This document shows positions 1-12,591 of a stretch of 23,730 nucleotides of DNA, one piece after another. The stretch covers positions 1 through 23,730 of the forward strand of contig JADGJA010000317.1 in the NCBI GenBank assembly GCA_027596035.1. Reading direction: 5' to 3'. The DNA is from Thoreauomyces humboldtii (lineage: Eukaryota > Chytridiomycota > Chytridiomycetes > Spizellomycetales > Powellomycetaceae). The translations under genes were made by a program, and so were the position numbers. The notes under the pieces were generated by a model. That model had not been told where the DNA came from. It did not search any database and worked only from the letters and a program-made list of their open reading frames with translations. Numbering within the stretch: the stretch's first letter is position 1; each line of letters begins with the position of its first letter.

Positions 1-3000
1 AGTTGGCGGGGAGGGCGACGGGAGACAGTCCCAGGAGGGCGGGATTCAACGGGGGGGCACGGTCGAAGCCAGCTCCGACGATACTTCCGAGCGTTCCTCC
101 GAACTGGATCTGGGGGGGCAACTGAGCGAGAACGGTGTTGGACGTGTCGACCAGGGGCTTGATGAAGGGGAGGTTGGCGATGTTCAGGAAAGGAATCTTG
201 ATGACGGCCCCGAACACGTGCAGGACCGACTTGGTGAGAATCGCTCCCAGGATGGGTCCCAGGGAGTTCGTGGCGAATCGCTTGGTGAAGACGATGCCGA
301 GGCACTTGGTGATCCAAGCGATCTCCACGTTGTTCTCGTCGTAGACGTCGATGGCAACGTGGTACGCAGCGGGGTTGAACAGGTCGCGCAAGTGGCCAAA
401 GAACGCCTCGATGGTCTTGATGGGGTGTAGAAGGTCCGAGAGAAGGTCCGAGAACGACATCGGGAAAAGGATCGCAAGGATAAAGTTCTTGGTTCCCTTG
501 ACGGTTCCGCCGTTGTTCCTGTTGAGGATGTAGGCAGGGCCGTTCGTGGCGACTCGGAGGAGCGTAAGGGCATCGTTCTGGAGCTCGATGCTGACGGTGC
601 CGACGGTGAGCGCGAAGTCGTAAGGGTTAGGCCACCAGAGCTCGGCTCCGAGGGGCAAGAGAGCGAGGCCTTCCTGCTGGATGGGGTTGACAAGGACGGG
701 GAGATCGATGTTGAGCGGGAACCAGAAGGTAAGATCGGGGGCGGCCAACTGGATCTGGTCAAAGGTGGTGAAGATGACTCCATTGCTTCCGGTAATGGTG
801 GCGTAACCAAGGATCGCAAGGTGCGAGTACGACTGCCACTCGAGGAGCTTGGGCAGAGCGTCGTACAGGGGCTCAATGACACCTGTCGTCTCGTCCGTGT
901 CGGGAAGAATCTGGAGGTCGATCTCCATCGTGGTTGCGGTAAAGGCAATCTTGCTGACGGGGACATTAGCGACGATGTACGGGACACCTCCAACGGCGTA
1001 CTTGACCATGGCATCCACGTGTGTGAACTTCAGGTTGATGGGCAAGTTGAGGGCAAGATCAGCACGGACGTGCGCGCTGAATCCGACCTGGGTCATGACC
1101 GCGGTGATGTCGTCGATGATGAGCGGGTCGGCGTTCATGTGGGCTTGGAGGGAGTCGACCATGCTCTCAATGTTGTAGCTCGCGATGTTGATCTTGGAGA
1201 GCAGCTTGAAAGGCTTCTCCTTGGTTCCGAAAAGGATGCCGCTAACGCCGACCGTTGACAGCTTGACTCCGCTGTAGGAGAAAGGCCTGTGGAAGGTCAA
1301 ATCACCAAGGAACGGACCGAGAGCAGAGATGAGAGGAGCGAAGCGGATGAGCTGCAGGCCGACGTGACCAGAGAGCTTGCCGTCCTTGAGAAGGAAGTTG
1401 TCGATCTCGGGGTGAGCGAAGGGGATGACGGGGGTAGGCGATCCTGGGGAGGTGGCGGTGACACCGATGTTGGCTCCGACTCCACCGAGGAGGGTGGCGT
1501 AAGGAAGGTTGATGCCGAAGTTGCCGTTGTTGGGCGAGTGGCCTGCAAGGTCGATGCCAAGAGTGTCTGCGGCGGCAACGTCGATATCGATGGCATCCAC
1601 ACCCCAGCCGGCGGGCATGGTGAGGTTTCCGCTCGAGACCTCGGAGATCAGGTTGGTCACCAAGGGAACCACAATAGACTTGATCTCGGCAATGATACTG
1701 GTGATGTCGATGGAGATCGTGGCATCCGAGAACGTGTCAACGTAGTCTGATGCGGAAGCACCGAACTCCATCTTGGCAATGCCGACCATGGCGGCGGGAC
1801 CTCCAGTGGCTCCAGTAATGATCTGGTTGACCATGCCAGCGATGATGGTAGCGATGGCGTCGTTGTCGTTGATAACAAGGGTGAGATCGACGGCAACGCT
1901 GATGATGCCGTTAGCGGTGGTGATGTGCACACCCTGGGGCAGGCTGATCGAAGTGAACCTGCAGGAAAAAGGAAAGAGATAAAGAAGCAAAAAGTCAGCC
2001 GGGCATGCAAAAGCTTCAACATGCTCAAGAACACGTACGGAGCGCCCATGAGGGAGATGTCGGTGGAGAAGTAGCCGATGTCGATGTCCACGTTGAGGGG
2101 CAGACCGCCGATTCCGATGGCGACGTCGGTGCTGATCTGGCCAGGGGTACCCAAGTCGATGATGGCCCTGCTGACCTGGATCATCTGCATGAGCTGAGCG
2201 ACGGTGAGCTTGGAGAAATCGATGCCAACCAGGGATCCGACAAGGGTGAGGAGGCCAGTCGAGTTAGTTGAGGTGCTGCCGAAGATGGAGCTGGCGGCAA
2301 CGCCAAGGAGGGCCTTGTCGAAGCAGGTGATGGCATCCGCCTGACTGACACCGAACGCGATCTGGCTGACCGTGATGTACTCGGTCATGGTGGTAGGAAT
2401 GGTCAGAGCGTCCTTGAAGAACTTGGCAACCACAGCCTGGGCACCGGTAGGGAACGTCATGTCGGCAGCGATGTTCATGTTGTTCGCGCCAGCAGCCAGG
2501 TTGAGGCCGCTGACATCGACACCGACGACAGGAGTGACATCGATGCCTCCGGCAAGCGAGAAGTAGTTGAGACCACTGATCGTAACGGGGAACTTGCTGT
2601 TGAACCCAGCGGTGACTCCTGCGTGAACCTTGCGGCCGGGCTGGGTCTGAACAATGAAGTTGGACACGTGAAGACCGATAGCCTGGATGATAGCGAGAGG
2701 GTCGATGTTGAAGGATGCAGCCGTGTTTCCGACAATGCCCAAGAGCCTGCTGACGGGAAGGGGCAACACGACCTTCTGGAAGGTCTTGATGTTGCTGGTG
2801 GCCGAGGCACCGACCTGGACGCCAGTGAGGACGAGGTAGCCGGGGATGTTGGTCTGGTGGTGAACAAAAGCGCTGACGAGAGCGGCAATCTTCGTGGCCA
2901 GATCGTCGGAGTCGATGAACTTGACGCCGAGGCCGAGCTGAAGGGCAGCAGTGGTTGTTCCGTTGGTTCCAGCGGTGGTCTTGAGACCCTGAATCTGCGT

Positions 3001-6000
3001 GCCCATGAACGGCGTCGTGTCCAGGCCAAAGTTGACGGCCAGGAAAGGCACATTAAGGGTGAGGGGGAACTGAAGCTGGAGGCCGACAGCGAGGGAGGCG
3101 GCGATGCTCTGACCGGGCAGGAATTGGATGCCAGCCTGGTTGAGCGTGACCTTGACTTCGCCGAGCAGACTGTTGTTGAGATCAACCTCAATGCCCCCAG
3201 TAGGAGTTGAGGTGATGGTCAGAGCGGAGCTGCCTGCTGCTGCGGCCGCGTCGGATCCGCCGAGGAGAACCAGGAGGGCGGGCTGCAGAGTGATGGGAAT
3301 GACCGACTGGCTGAGAGCAACAATCAGGTCCGCTGGGCCGGCGGAAGCACCGGCGGTCAGACCGCCGAGTTCGAGGGTTCCAGGGAACTGGTTGGTCTTG
3401 ATGAAGGACATCATGTACTGTCCAAGCATGTTCTCGAGGTTGTCCGAGTCGTCGACCGTAATCACCGACATGAAGTCGACGGCGAAAGGGTTGGTCAAGG
3501 TGAAGTCGTTGATGACAACATCGGCGAGGGGAATGGAGTCCATGGCAACGGCCGAGGCATGCGCGTACGGAACGGTAGCCGTGAGGTGGAGAGGCGTTAC
3601 AAGGCCGGGGATGGATGCACCAAGACCGAAGTTCAACAAGTTGTCGGGGGTGAAATCGACGATGAGCTTGGCGAGCTTCAGGGAAGACAGACCACCCTCT
3701 GAGAGGACCTCAGCGAGAACATTGCCGAGGTTGATGCGAGACGATCCGATGATGCCGTCGAGCGGGATAGACGCGGTAATGCCGGAGAAGGCAACGATCA
3801 CATCCGTCTGGCTAGCACCGAAGGCAATCTGAGACAGACCAGCGGTGGAGTCAAGCTTGACGTTGTTGAAGTAGTTGGTGACGACCTTCTTGACAGCGGG
3901 AGGAGTCGTGGTGGGGTCCTCAACGCTCATGTCCACATTGGTGTTCAAGGCCAAGGTCACAAGGTGGTTGGCGTCGGGGTTGATGACAAGGGGCATGCCT
4001 ACGCGAGCCAAAGGAGCGTTGTTGACGGAGGCCTCGGCGCCTACCCATCCTGCGTGAAGGTGGATATCGAATCCGATGTTGACGCTGGCAGATCCGTTGA
4101 CGGCGATGATCTTGCCAGGGAGCATCTTGACTCCTGCGTCACCCGAGATGGCGAGGGTGCTGAGGAGAGAAGAGTGCGTGATGTCCAGAGGAACGCTAAT
4201 GCCGAGGCCAGGGAGGAACGTGCCGAGCTGCACGGCGACGTTGACCTTGTCGAAAGCGGTGATGAGGTCAGTCATGCTGAAACCGAGTTGGACGTTGCTC
4301 ACTGCAACGGCAGGACTGGTGGCGCCTCCGTTAAGAACGTAGTTCACCACAGTGTTGACGTCCTCCTTCAGAAAGTTCTGAGGGTCGACCTGGTTGAACG
4401 CGAGGGTGGTCTTCACGTCGAGATGGCTGAGCGTTCCGGTGGCTGGAGCAGCGATCTGGATCGGGAGTGACAGGTCCAGAAGACGGATGGCGTCGTTGTT
4501 GTTCATGGCAGGGAAGCCGAGGCTCGTGCCGAAGTGGCCGATGTCAAGGTTGAGACGGAAGGGCAGGGTGAGGTCAGCCTGGGCCGCAACGTCGAGCATG
4601 CCACCGGGGAGGGTAGCAAGGGTGATGTTGGTGGGCGCGACCTTGAGATCACTGGCAAGGCCACCGAGCTGGACGGGAATGGCAACGCCGGCCATCTTGG
4701 CAACCGCATCGAGGGCGAGCTTGGCATTGACCTTGTTGATGAACTGGTAGGTATCGGTAGCAGAGTAACCAAACTTGATTGAGTTCAGACCCGCGTGACC
4801 GTTAAGAGCAGGTCCGTTGAAAGCTCGGTTCGCAAGGGTCGCGATGTCAGTCTGAGTGGCATCCGTGTCAGTGAAGACAAGTCCGGCACCGAGGGTAATC
4901 ACTCCAGGGGAAGTGATGTTGATAGCCTGGGGGATGACGATGGTAGCGAGAGGGTTGACATCGGCACTGGCGGCCTGCTGAGCGTTGACTCCGACGTTGG
5001 CGCCGAAGAATCCGATGTGGGCGGACAAAGGAATCGCAAGGTTCAGACCAACGCTGGCAACAACTTCGAGAGTCTTCTGCGGCAGAGTCTTGACGGTAAC
5101 ATCACCGTCAGCGAGAGCAGCGGAGCCCAAGGCACCGAGGTTCAGAGGAGCGTGGATGCCCATGCTGCCAAGAAGCGTGTCGAGGGAGAGCTCGACCGCA
5201 ACCTTGCTGAGAATGGTGATGGTGTCGGCAGCCGAGTCACTGAAACCGAACTCTGGGCCAGCGATACCGGCAACCATGTCGAAGGCGTTCGTGCCGAGAG
5301 CGTTGTCGACCAGCCTGGCCACAGAGGTCTGGAGGGCGTCCGAGGTGCCGAAGGTCAACACCGGCGACAAGTCCAAGGTCTTGGTCTTAGGGCCGAGCGA
5401 GCTCAAGGTCAAGCGCGTGGGAAGCGAGATGGATCCGAGCATACTGTTGTCAAGCAAGAGGCCAGAGAAGAAGTACCCGGTGGTGAAGACAAGGGAGACG
5501 GGAAGCGGGAAGTCGAAGTTCATGTTGGCATGAGCCGTCATCTGCTGCGCGGGGGCCGTAGCGACGTCCAGGGCATTGACCTTCAAGTTCAAGTTGGAAG
5601 CGAGCTGGGTGACGCCGAGAGGGAACGTAACACCCATGTCCTGAGCAACCTTGCCGAGGTCCAGACGGATGTTGACCAAGTTGAAAGCGGTGATGAGGTC
5701 CGTGGCAGAGTCTCCGAGCTGGAAGCCATTAGCACCGGCGATGGCGTTCAGGTGGTTCGTTCCAAGAGCTTGCTGAACAATGCTGTTGACCTCGGACTGG
5801 GTGGCACCGTTGTCCGTGAACTCGATGTTGGCGGCAACTTGGACGTTCCTGTTGGCCGTCAGAGTGTTCATGATAATGCGGCTAGGAACATCGACGTTGG
5901 CGACGGGCTTGGCGGTGTTGGCCTGACCGTCGAGGTTAGCGCTGAGAGCAACGTGACCGATGTCAATGTCGACTGCGAACGGAACGGGGAGGTTAAAGTC

Positions 6001-9000
6001 CGCTCCGGCTTGAACAGCGAGCGTCTTGGCAGGAGCTGTAGACACCATGAGCGTGCCGAGGTTGCTGACCACGCCAGACAACTGAGGCAAGTTCATGGGG
6101 ACCGCAATGCCAGCAGAAACGAGGAGGTTGCGAAGGGCCAGGGACACATCGATCTTGTTGACGATCGTGAGCTACGAAAAGAGGAATTAGAGATGAAGTT
6201 AAGTACTAGACTGTTCTGAAAGGCACTTACCCTGTCAGCTGGCGCGGCAGAGTTTCCGAGGTGAACCGTGTTGATTCCAGCCTTCGTGTTGAAGTTGCCA
6301 GAGTACACGAATCCATCAACGAGATCCCTGAGGGACTCTTCAGTGCCCATAACATCCGTGAACTGCAGAACGATATCCTGGGGGATGTTCAGGGTGCCAC
6401 GTCCAGCAGCATAAGCGATGGACATGCCACCACCAACGTTCACGTCAGCGAGAGGGAAACCGTCCATGTTCGCGGACAGACCGGCGTATCCGAGGGTGAG
6501 TCCGACGGGGAAGGGGAGGTCAAAGTCGGCGGCGGCATTGGCGAGCATGGACTTCCCGGGAGCGGTGTGGAGCTTGACACTGTGGATGGTCGTGTGCAGA
6601 GCGTTGATGGTAGCTCCGACGTTGAAGGGAAGAGTGATGCCCAACACGCCCATGCCGCGCTCGAGATCGGCGGGAAGCTGGACCTTGCTCAAAGCGGTGA
6701 TCAAGTCGGTAGCACTGGCACCGAGAGCAATCTGGTTGATGCCAATGGTCGTTCCGAGATGACGGCCTCCGATCAGATTGTTGACAAGGTCGTTAACAGT
6801 GTTCTGGGTGGCCTCCGTGTCGACGAACTTGAGCTCGGTGTTGAGGTTGAGCTGAGTCATGGCTCCGGTGCCGTCGATGACGATACCAGTGGGAAGCTCG
6901 AAGTCGAGCATGGGGTTCTGGTTGAGACCGACTCCAGCGCCCATGTAGCCCACGTTGGCTTGGATCTTCAGAGGCAGCTGGAGACCCATGTTAACGACAA
7001 GACCGAGGTTGTTTCCGGGACGAGTCTCGAGGTTGGCACCGCCGATGGCAGGGTGAACTCCGCCAAGGAGAGAGAAGATGTCGCTGGGACCGTCAAGCGC
7101 GATAATGGAATCGAGCTGGATGGCCAGGGCGACCTGGCTGAGAGCATTGATGGTGTCTCCGGCCGATGCTCCGAGGCCGAGGCCGCTGGCATCGATCGAG
7201 GTCTGCAAGCTGGAGCCTTCGAAGAAGTTGGCAACAAGGTGACCGACAGCGTCTTGGGCGGCCTCATCGTCCTCGAAGGGAATGTCCGTGTTCAAGGCGA
7301 TGTTGCTGGTACCGGCAGAGGGAACGATCTTGATACCGGTAGGAAGCAAGAGACCAAGCAGAGGGTTCGAGTTGATGCCGACCTTGGAAGCCAGGTAACC
7401 GACGTTGAGAGTCAGCTGGAAAGGAAGCTTGAGACCAACGGCGGCGTTGACTCCAAGGGTCTTCTGGGGCAAAGTGTTGAGTCCGATAGTACCCTCGACA
7501 AGGCTGCCAGCCGAAGCGAGAAGGTCACTGGCCTTCATGGGAAGGTGAAGACCGATCATCGACTTGGCAGCGTCAATAAGCTTGTTGGTGTCAATGCCGT
7601 TGGTGATGGGACGCAAGTCCACGTTGAGCTGAGAAAAGAGGTCGTTGGTAACGCCGGGAGCAGTACCGAAGAACACGTCCTTGATGGAGAACTTCTTGGT
7701 GATGTGTCCAGCAAGGAAGTCAGTGACAGCCTCGGCAACGAGGTCAGGGATGGAGCCATCAGTCTGGTCGAACGCCATGACCATCCTGGGGTCGAAGAGC
7801 GCCTGACCACGCTTGATGATGAGGTCCCAGATCTGAACGATAACCAGGTCGATGTCGTTGATCGCAATCGTTACTTGAGCAAAGGGAACCGAGAACTCGA
7901 TCGCCAAGGGGCTGTTGTACCCAATGGCCGCCGAAGCAGCGAGCACAGCTCCGGGGAGGGTCTCCAGGGACGCCGCCTGAGGGTTGATCGCGAGCTGGTT
8001 GACGATGTCTGCTCCAGGAAGGATGGCAGAGAGGTCGATCGGCGAGGTGTCGGGGTGAGCGATGGGGTTTAGGTCGTTGATAACCGACGGGGCGACCTGG
8101 ATCTTGAGCGTCTGGAACTGGTTGATGATGGCCGGGCTAGCCGTTCCGCGGGTACCAGGGGGCGACAGGACAAGATTGGTGGCGCCAAACAGAGCGGTGA
8201 TGGGAAGACCACCAACGAGCTCGTTCGCAAGCGTAGCAATCTCAGCAGCCATGCCGTTGGCACCGGTAGCGATGCCAGCTGCAAGGTTGAGGTTCAGACC
8301 ACCAGGACCAAGGCTCAGCGTGAGTGGAGGAAGAGCGATGGTAGCCAGACGACCGTCTCCAAGAGTGAAATCGGCGTCGATGTTACCGAGAGCCACAGAG
8401 ATGTTGACAGGGTTGATGAAGTCCGCGGCAAGCCCGAGGTTAATCGTGGTGGGCGTGACGACGGCGAGATCAACGGCAGTGGGCTTGACCATGCCGGGCT
8501 TCAGAAGCGTAGACGACAGAGTCTTACCCAACTTGCTGGCAAGCTGCTGGAACGAGGCGGTGCTGAGCTCAATGTTGAGCTGAGAGAACGTAACGAACGA
8601 CGTGTTCGCAGTGGGACCGAACATGAGGTTGCTGATACCGATCGACGAAGGGATCGTTCCGTTGCTGAGGAACGAGGTAGCGAGGTGCTGAGCCTTGGCA
8701 GGAAGTGCGGGGTCACGGGAAATGACAGCCTGCGCATTCAAGGGCATAGGAACGCCAGACTGGAACTTGAGACCGACGGGCAAAGCCACGGATGCGGCAG
8801 GAACCTTCTCCACAGCCAGGTCCAGGGAAGCAAATCCAAGGTTGGCCTCGATGGCGGGAAGGGAAGCGGGCAGGACAATGCTGGCAGAACCGAGAGCAGA
8901 GAAACCGGGAGCGGTAGCAAGCTGAGCGATGGCCAGGGAGCGGATGGAGAAGGGAACCTCAGTGCCATTCTTCGTGATCGCGTCCAACAAGCAGGGAATG

Positions 9001-11018
9001 CAAAGAATCGGGGGCAAGGGCAACGCAATGGTCGAATCATTGAACAAGTTCTGCGACCAGGCGAAAGGAGCGGCACCAGCAGAGAAGAAAGAGACCTCCT
9101 TGAGGTTGATGCTCGAGTTGGACGGGACCGCAGCGAGAAGTGGGTTCAAAGCAGTCGCGAGCGCGGTGGCGGCGGGCACGGTGTTCACAGGGTGGAGAAC
9201 GACCGTGGTCGCGATCTGCATGTCGGTATCGCTGGTTGTGATGGTAAGGGGGTACAAATCAATGCCAAGAGTACGCTGGTCGCCGCCGTAGATGGCAGCG
9301 GACACATTGTAGTTGATGTTGATAACCGGGGGGAGAGCGAGGAGACGGGGCAGACCGATCGTGGCGGGAACAACGATAGAGTCCGAAAGAACGTTGGCGG
9401 AGATCTTCGTGCTCGCGGCCAGCGTCGACACTCCCTGAAGGGTAAGCATCTGACGCAGATCTCCGAGGTGCAGGGCATCGCCAAACTCCTTCATGGGCAA
9501 GTAGATGGCCAAGGGGCTGGTGATAGACTGCACCCAGTCACAACGGTCAATGGTAACAGGTCCGACGAGCGCAACCGAAAGATCTGCGTAATCGCCGGTG
9601 ACAAGGAGCTTCTGCATAGCGCTCTGGATCGCCTGAGCTACCTTCTCCTTGGTAATCGAAGGGTCGGAGAAGGTGATGTCCATGGTAAGGTCCAGTTTGT
9701 TGATGTCGTTGGGAACAAGCGCGAGCTCGCGGACGTTCGCCCTGAGCACCGTGCTGTTCTCGACCTCGATACCGAACGACAGACCTTGGATCTGGGAGAT
9801 ATCGATCTTGGTAGGGTTCTCGAGGAAGACCGTGGTTGCAACGGTGACACCGTTGTCGTTCATGACGACGTCAAGCGCTTGGATGTTGATCTCGGGGAAA
9901 CCGATGTCTGGCATGATGCTGATGAGGTCCTTCTGTGCAAAGTGCTGCTTCATCTTGGCATTCATGTCCTGCGACTTGAGGTACGAAGGCAGCGAGGTGA
10001 GGAACGACTTCAGGTTGGACGAGGTGTGGTCGATCTGGCCAAGGTTGAAGTAAAGCGGAAGACCCTTGTACCAGGTGATGCCGAACATCTTGACGGGGAA
10101 GTTGGCACGCATCTGGAGCTCAACGTTGTTCAAACCGGCGGAGGAAGAGAACTGCTGTACAAGAGCGGCAGTGGTCGCAACATCACAGTCCTGAAGACCC
10201 AGGGAACCGTTCAGAGCAAGCAAGACACCCTTGTTCAGAGTAACGTCGAACGCCGGAACAGCCAGGTTGATGATGCCGTGAGACGTGTCGCCCTTCTTGT
10301 AGAGACGGATGTTGGACGCACCGATCTCGACAGTGATGGGGAGCCAGTGAGGAGCAGGGAGAGCAGCGCGGATGCTGAAGCCGAGCGAGGCAGCCTCGTA
10401 GCGAGAGATGCCCATTTGCTGGAGGTCGACCGTGGACAGACTCTGCTTGTTCAGCTCGTGCTGCACCATCTTGGGGATGACGACAAAGTAACCAATGGGG
10501 ATGATAATGACGAGGAAGATGACCAGGAAGATCAAGAGGTGAAGCATGATGAACTGCCATCGACGGAATCGACCGCCGCAGTAACGAGGAACTCGGCGCT
10601 CCTTGTCAGAAAGGTTGGGCGTCTTGTAGTCGTACACTGGCTATAAATTTGTTCAGGATTAACAAAAACGTCGTGCCGAAGAGTATGGCATTCAGTGGCA
10701 GTGATCACATACCTTGTAGAATCCGAGCATTCGCTGGGCTGGGTTCAGCTTGGGCGACTTCTCGGAGTAGTTGTCGTCAGCAGCGCGGTGGAGAACCGAT
10801 TCGGGATCGTCGAACTCATCATCGCGCTGCAAGTCGTGGCGGACCTGGCTGGCCGGGACGTCATGGGCGGCAGCGTAGGCAGAGACGGCCTGGTAGTTGC
10901 CTTCGTGGTGGCCCGCAAGGTCGTGGACCGGAGAAGCAAGATGGTCGGGCTCGTTGTAAGCCTCTTGCATCTCGGGGTTAGAGTGGGCCGAGTTGGGGGC
11001 GGCCGCGTAGGAAGTCAT
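1..11018 (-). CDS. Giant Tag1/DUF3712-like single-pass membrane protein with about 20 tandem LEA-2-like units (3' end beyond window)
   Basis: Exons are 11018-10713, 10640-6231, 6171-2039 and 1958-1 (still open at the edge), giving at least about 3,600 residues. The start is the ATG at 11018. Residues 1-130 are a polar, His- and Asp-rich cytosolic tail ending in basic residues (GGRFRRW). Residues about 131-157 form one long hydrophobic segment (LLIFLVIFLVIIIPIGYFVV). The rest is a beta-rich chain in which a Gly/Ser-(A/S)-x-D-x-I-x-x-(F/L) signature, for example SATDLITALSKV, recurs about every 160 residues, alternating with segments such as LPTGI and TLPGK. Family knowledge: fungal DUF3712 proteins include the yeast vacuolar protein Tag1 (autophagy termination), which has been predicted to carry LEA-2 lipid-binding domains. 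Tag1 itself is only about 600 residues. The large domain is inferred to be lumenal or extracellular. GC-rich third positions support all four exons. Confidence 0.85.
1959..2038 (-). other. Intron 3 of the giant Tag1-like gene (80 nt)
   Basis: The donor is GTACGT and the acceptor TTTTTCCTGCAG. The frame before it stays open for over 100 codons past the donor, but the repeat pattern resumes in another frame (FTSISLPQGVHI). Only the GTACGT donor, not the overlapping GTGTTC, joins the frames with codon phase kept and restores a unit resembling the others (MGAP-FTSISLP against NNAP-LARVGMP). Confidence 0.75.
6172..6230 (-). other. Intron 2 of the giant Tag1-like gene (59 nt)
   Basis: The donor is GTAAGT, the branch-like sequence TACTTAAC, and the acceptor TTTTCGTAG. 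Splicing joins ...SAAPADR to LTIVNKIDVSLAL and links two open frames of about 1,500 codons each into one protein, in the middle of a repeat unit. Confidence 0.9.
10641..10712 (-). other. Intron 1 of the giant Tag1-like gene (72 nt)
   Basis: The donor is GTATGT and the acceptor TTTATAG. It joins ...QRMLGFYK to PVYDYKTPNLSDKERR in phase 0, just upstream of the membrane segment. Confidence 0.85.
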
Positions 11019-11231
11019 GTTAAGGAATGCGGTGTACAGTACGGAGGGAGAAGATCAACTTCTTTCACGTTCTAAAATGTGCGACGGTCTATCTATGTGT
11101 CGCTAGGCGGTAGAGACGGAAGGAGAGACCAGCCCTCGCTTCTTCAGGATGAAGGTCGTAAAAGGGTGTGCTTTCCTTTGAACTGGTGACGGGACGGACG
11201 GACACCAGGGGGAGGGAAGGCAGGAACGAGA

Positions 11232-11255
11232 GACGACGACGACGACGACGACGAC
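11232..11255 (+). repeat. (GAC)8 microsatellite
   Basis: Eight perfect GAC units lie about 215 nt upstream of the giant gene's start codon; on the transcribed sense they read GTC. Confidence 0.95.
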
Positions 11256-11602
11256 GAAGGCACGAAACGGGGGGGGAGGCAAGTGAGGGGAGGCCGCACG
11301 CTAAGCCAAGTCTATATGGGATCGACTGCTGCCCGCTAGGTCAGGTGCCCTCTCTCTCTCGCTCTCAAAGATCTTTTCGAACGGGGCAAGGAACCGCTAA
11401 CCTTACCGACACACCAGCTTACAGGTACACTAACGCGAAGAAGTCCTCAAAAGGCGGTCTCTGTCTCTCCGTCAGGCCAAATTTTAGCGTTACCAAAGGT
11501 ACCGAAGGGGCGAACACGGCGCTGTCTGAAAAAAAATAGACGAAAAGGAAACTGGCACGGAGTGGTGGTGTGTGCACTGTGCAGAGAGCGGGAGTGTGGC
11601 AT

Positions 11603-11640
11603 GGCGCCAACCCCCGAGGAGGCGTTGGGCGCCAACCCCC
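11603..11640 (+). repeat. Paired direct repeat GGCGCCAACCCCC
   Basis: The 13-mer GGCGCCAACCCCC occurs at 11603-11615 and again at 11628-11640, 25 nt apart. It may be a duplicated regulatory site upstream of the giant gene; no factor is assigned. Confidence 0.6.
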
Positions 11641-12591
11641 ACTTCACCTCTTCCTCTTTCGGGAACCCTCCTCCCTCGAGTCCCTTCCTCCCTCCCTCGT
11701 GTGAGCGAAGAGAGTCTGCGGAGCAGCGGCATGGCCAAAAATAAAATGATTTTCCTAAAAAAAAACCAAGAGGAGGGTCCAAGCCTGTGATGACGTTGGG
11801 GCCGCAAACCCGAAGCCGCATTTGGGAAATTTGGAGGTGCGGGAGGTGCGGGACAGCGCTGTCGAGCGGCACCAAGCCATTTGTGCAGACCCCGCACGAT
11901 TTCTGTGCATGGCCTGTGTTCTCATCACATGTGTTGACCCATGTGTGTCCTCATCACAGGAGGGTACTGTACACAGTATCTACTGTAGTCTGGTACCTCA
12001 TCTCGCCCTCCCCCTCCCGGCTATTTCTTGTTGTCCGCCCCGCCTCTCACTCGGTCGGATCGGATGAACGTTGTCGAAATGGAAGCAACGAGGAAAAATC
12101 TCGTCAAAATGCTTACAGCAAGACATCTGCGACGCTCGAGATCAGCTATCGCGGAAATCCGGTTCTCTGGTCACCTGGGCTGGGATCATACAAGGCAATG
12201 GCAAGCTCGTACGACAAGGTGGCTTTAGCTACCTACAATTGAATGTGCTCCTCGACCTACCTCAGTCGACACCGGGAAGTCAAAAGAACCAAGGGCTTTC
12301 CGAAGGTCGCCGCACCCTAAAGTGCTTTTCCCGTCTGAGCTTGGAGAGACTCGAGCTAGGCATAGTTACCTCGCTTCGCTTCAGCGCAGACGACCAGTTC
12401 AAATGGGGATTTGAACAATAGATGGTACAAATGTGATATTACGAGAGCCCTCGGAGCTCAAAATCAGACGTCTACATGCCAAAGGGCATGGTAAAAAAAA
12501 ATTAATAGTTGTTTCTTCGAAGGAAGATTGGGCCAAAAAGATTGTCAACAAGAGGGCAGGAGGGTTCAAAACGACGGACGGGTACGGTCGG

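Larger units (their letters stand above)
11019..12591. promoter_or_regulatory. Intergenic region: 5' side of the giant gene and 3' side of the Num1-like gene
   Basis: No convincing gene was found in these 1.57 kb: the open frames are short, do not resemble known families and lack codon bias. On the minus strand the 300 bases before the giant gene's ATG are CT-rich, as in many fungal promoters, with no clear TATA box. The region holds a GAC microsatellite, two copies of GGCGCCAACCCCC, and a GTACTGTAC motif once near the ATG and once about 0.9 kb further upstream. Confidence 0.5.

Noticed and set aside
184..1602. Minus-strand open frames (184-1014 and 1297-1602) in the giant gene's last exon
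   Set aside because: They are off-frame, Ser/Arg/Pro-rich shadows. The true frame is open from 1958 to the left edge and continues the repeat pattern.
4795..10646. Very long plus-strand open frames (474, 603 and 653 codons) opposite the giant gene
   Set aside because: They are antisense shadows caused by strong G/C third-position bias in the minus-strand gene. Their products are low-complexity, rich in Gly, Asp, Val and Arg, with no family resemblance.
11447..12421. Open frames on both strands between the giant gene and the Num1-like gene
   Set aside because: They are short, overlap each other, lack codon bias and resemble no family; the region reads as promoter and 3' flanking DNA.
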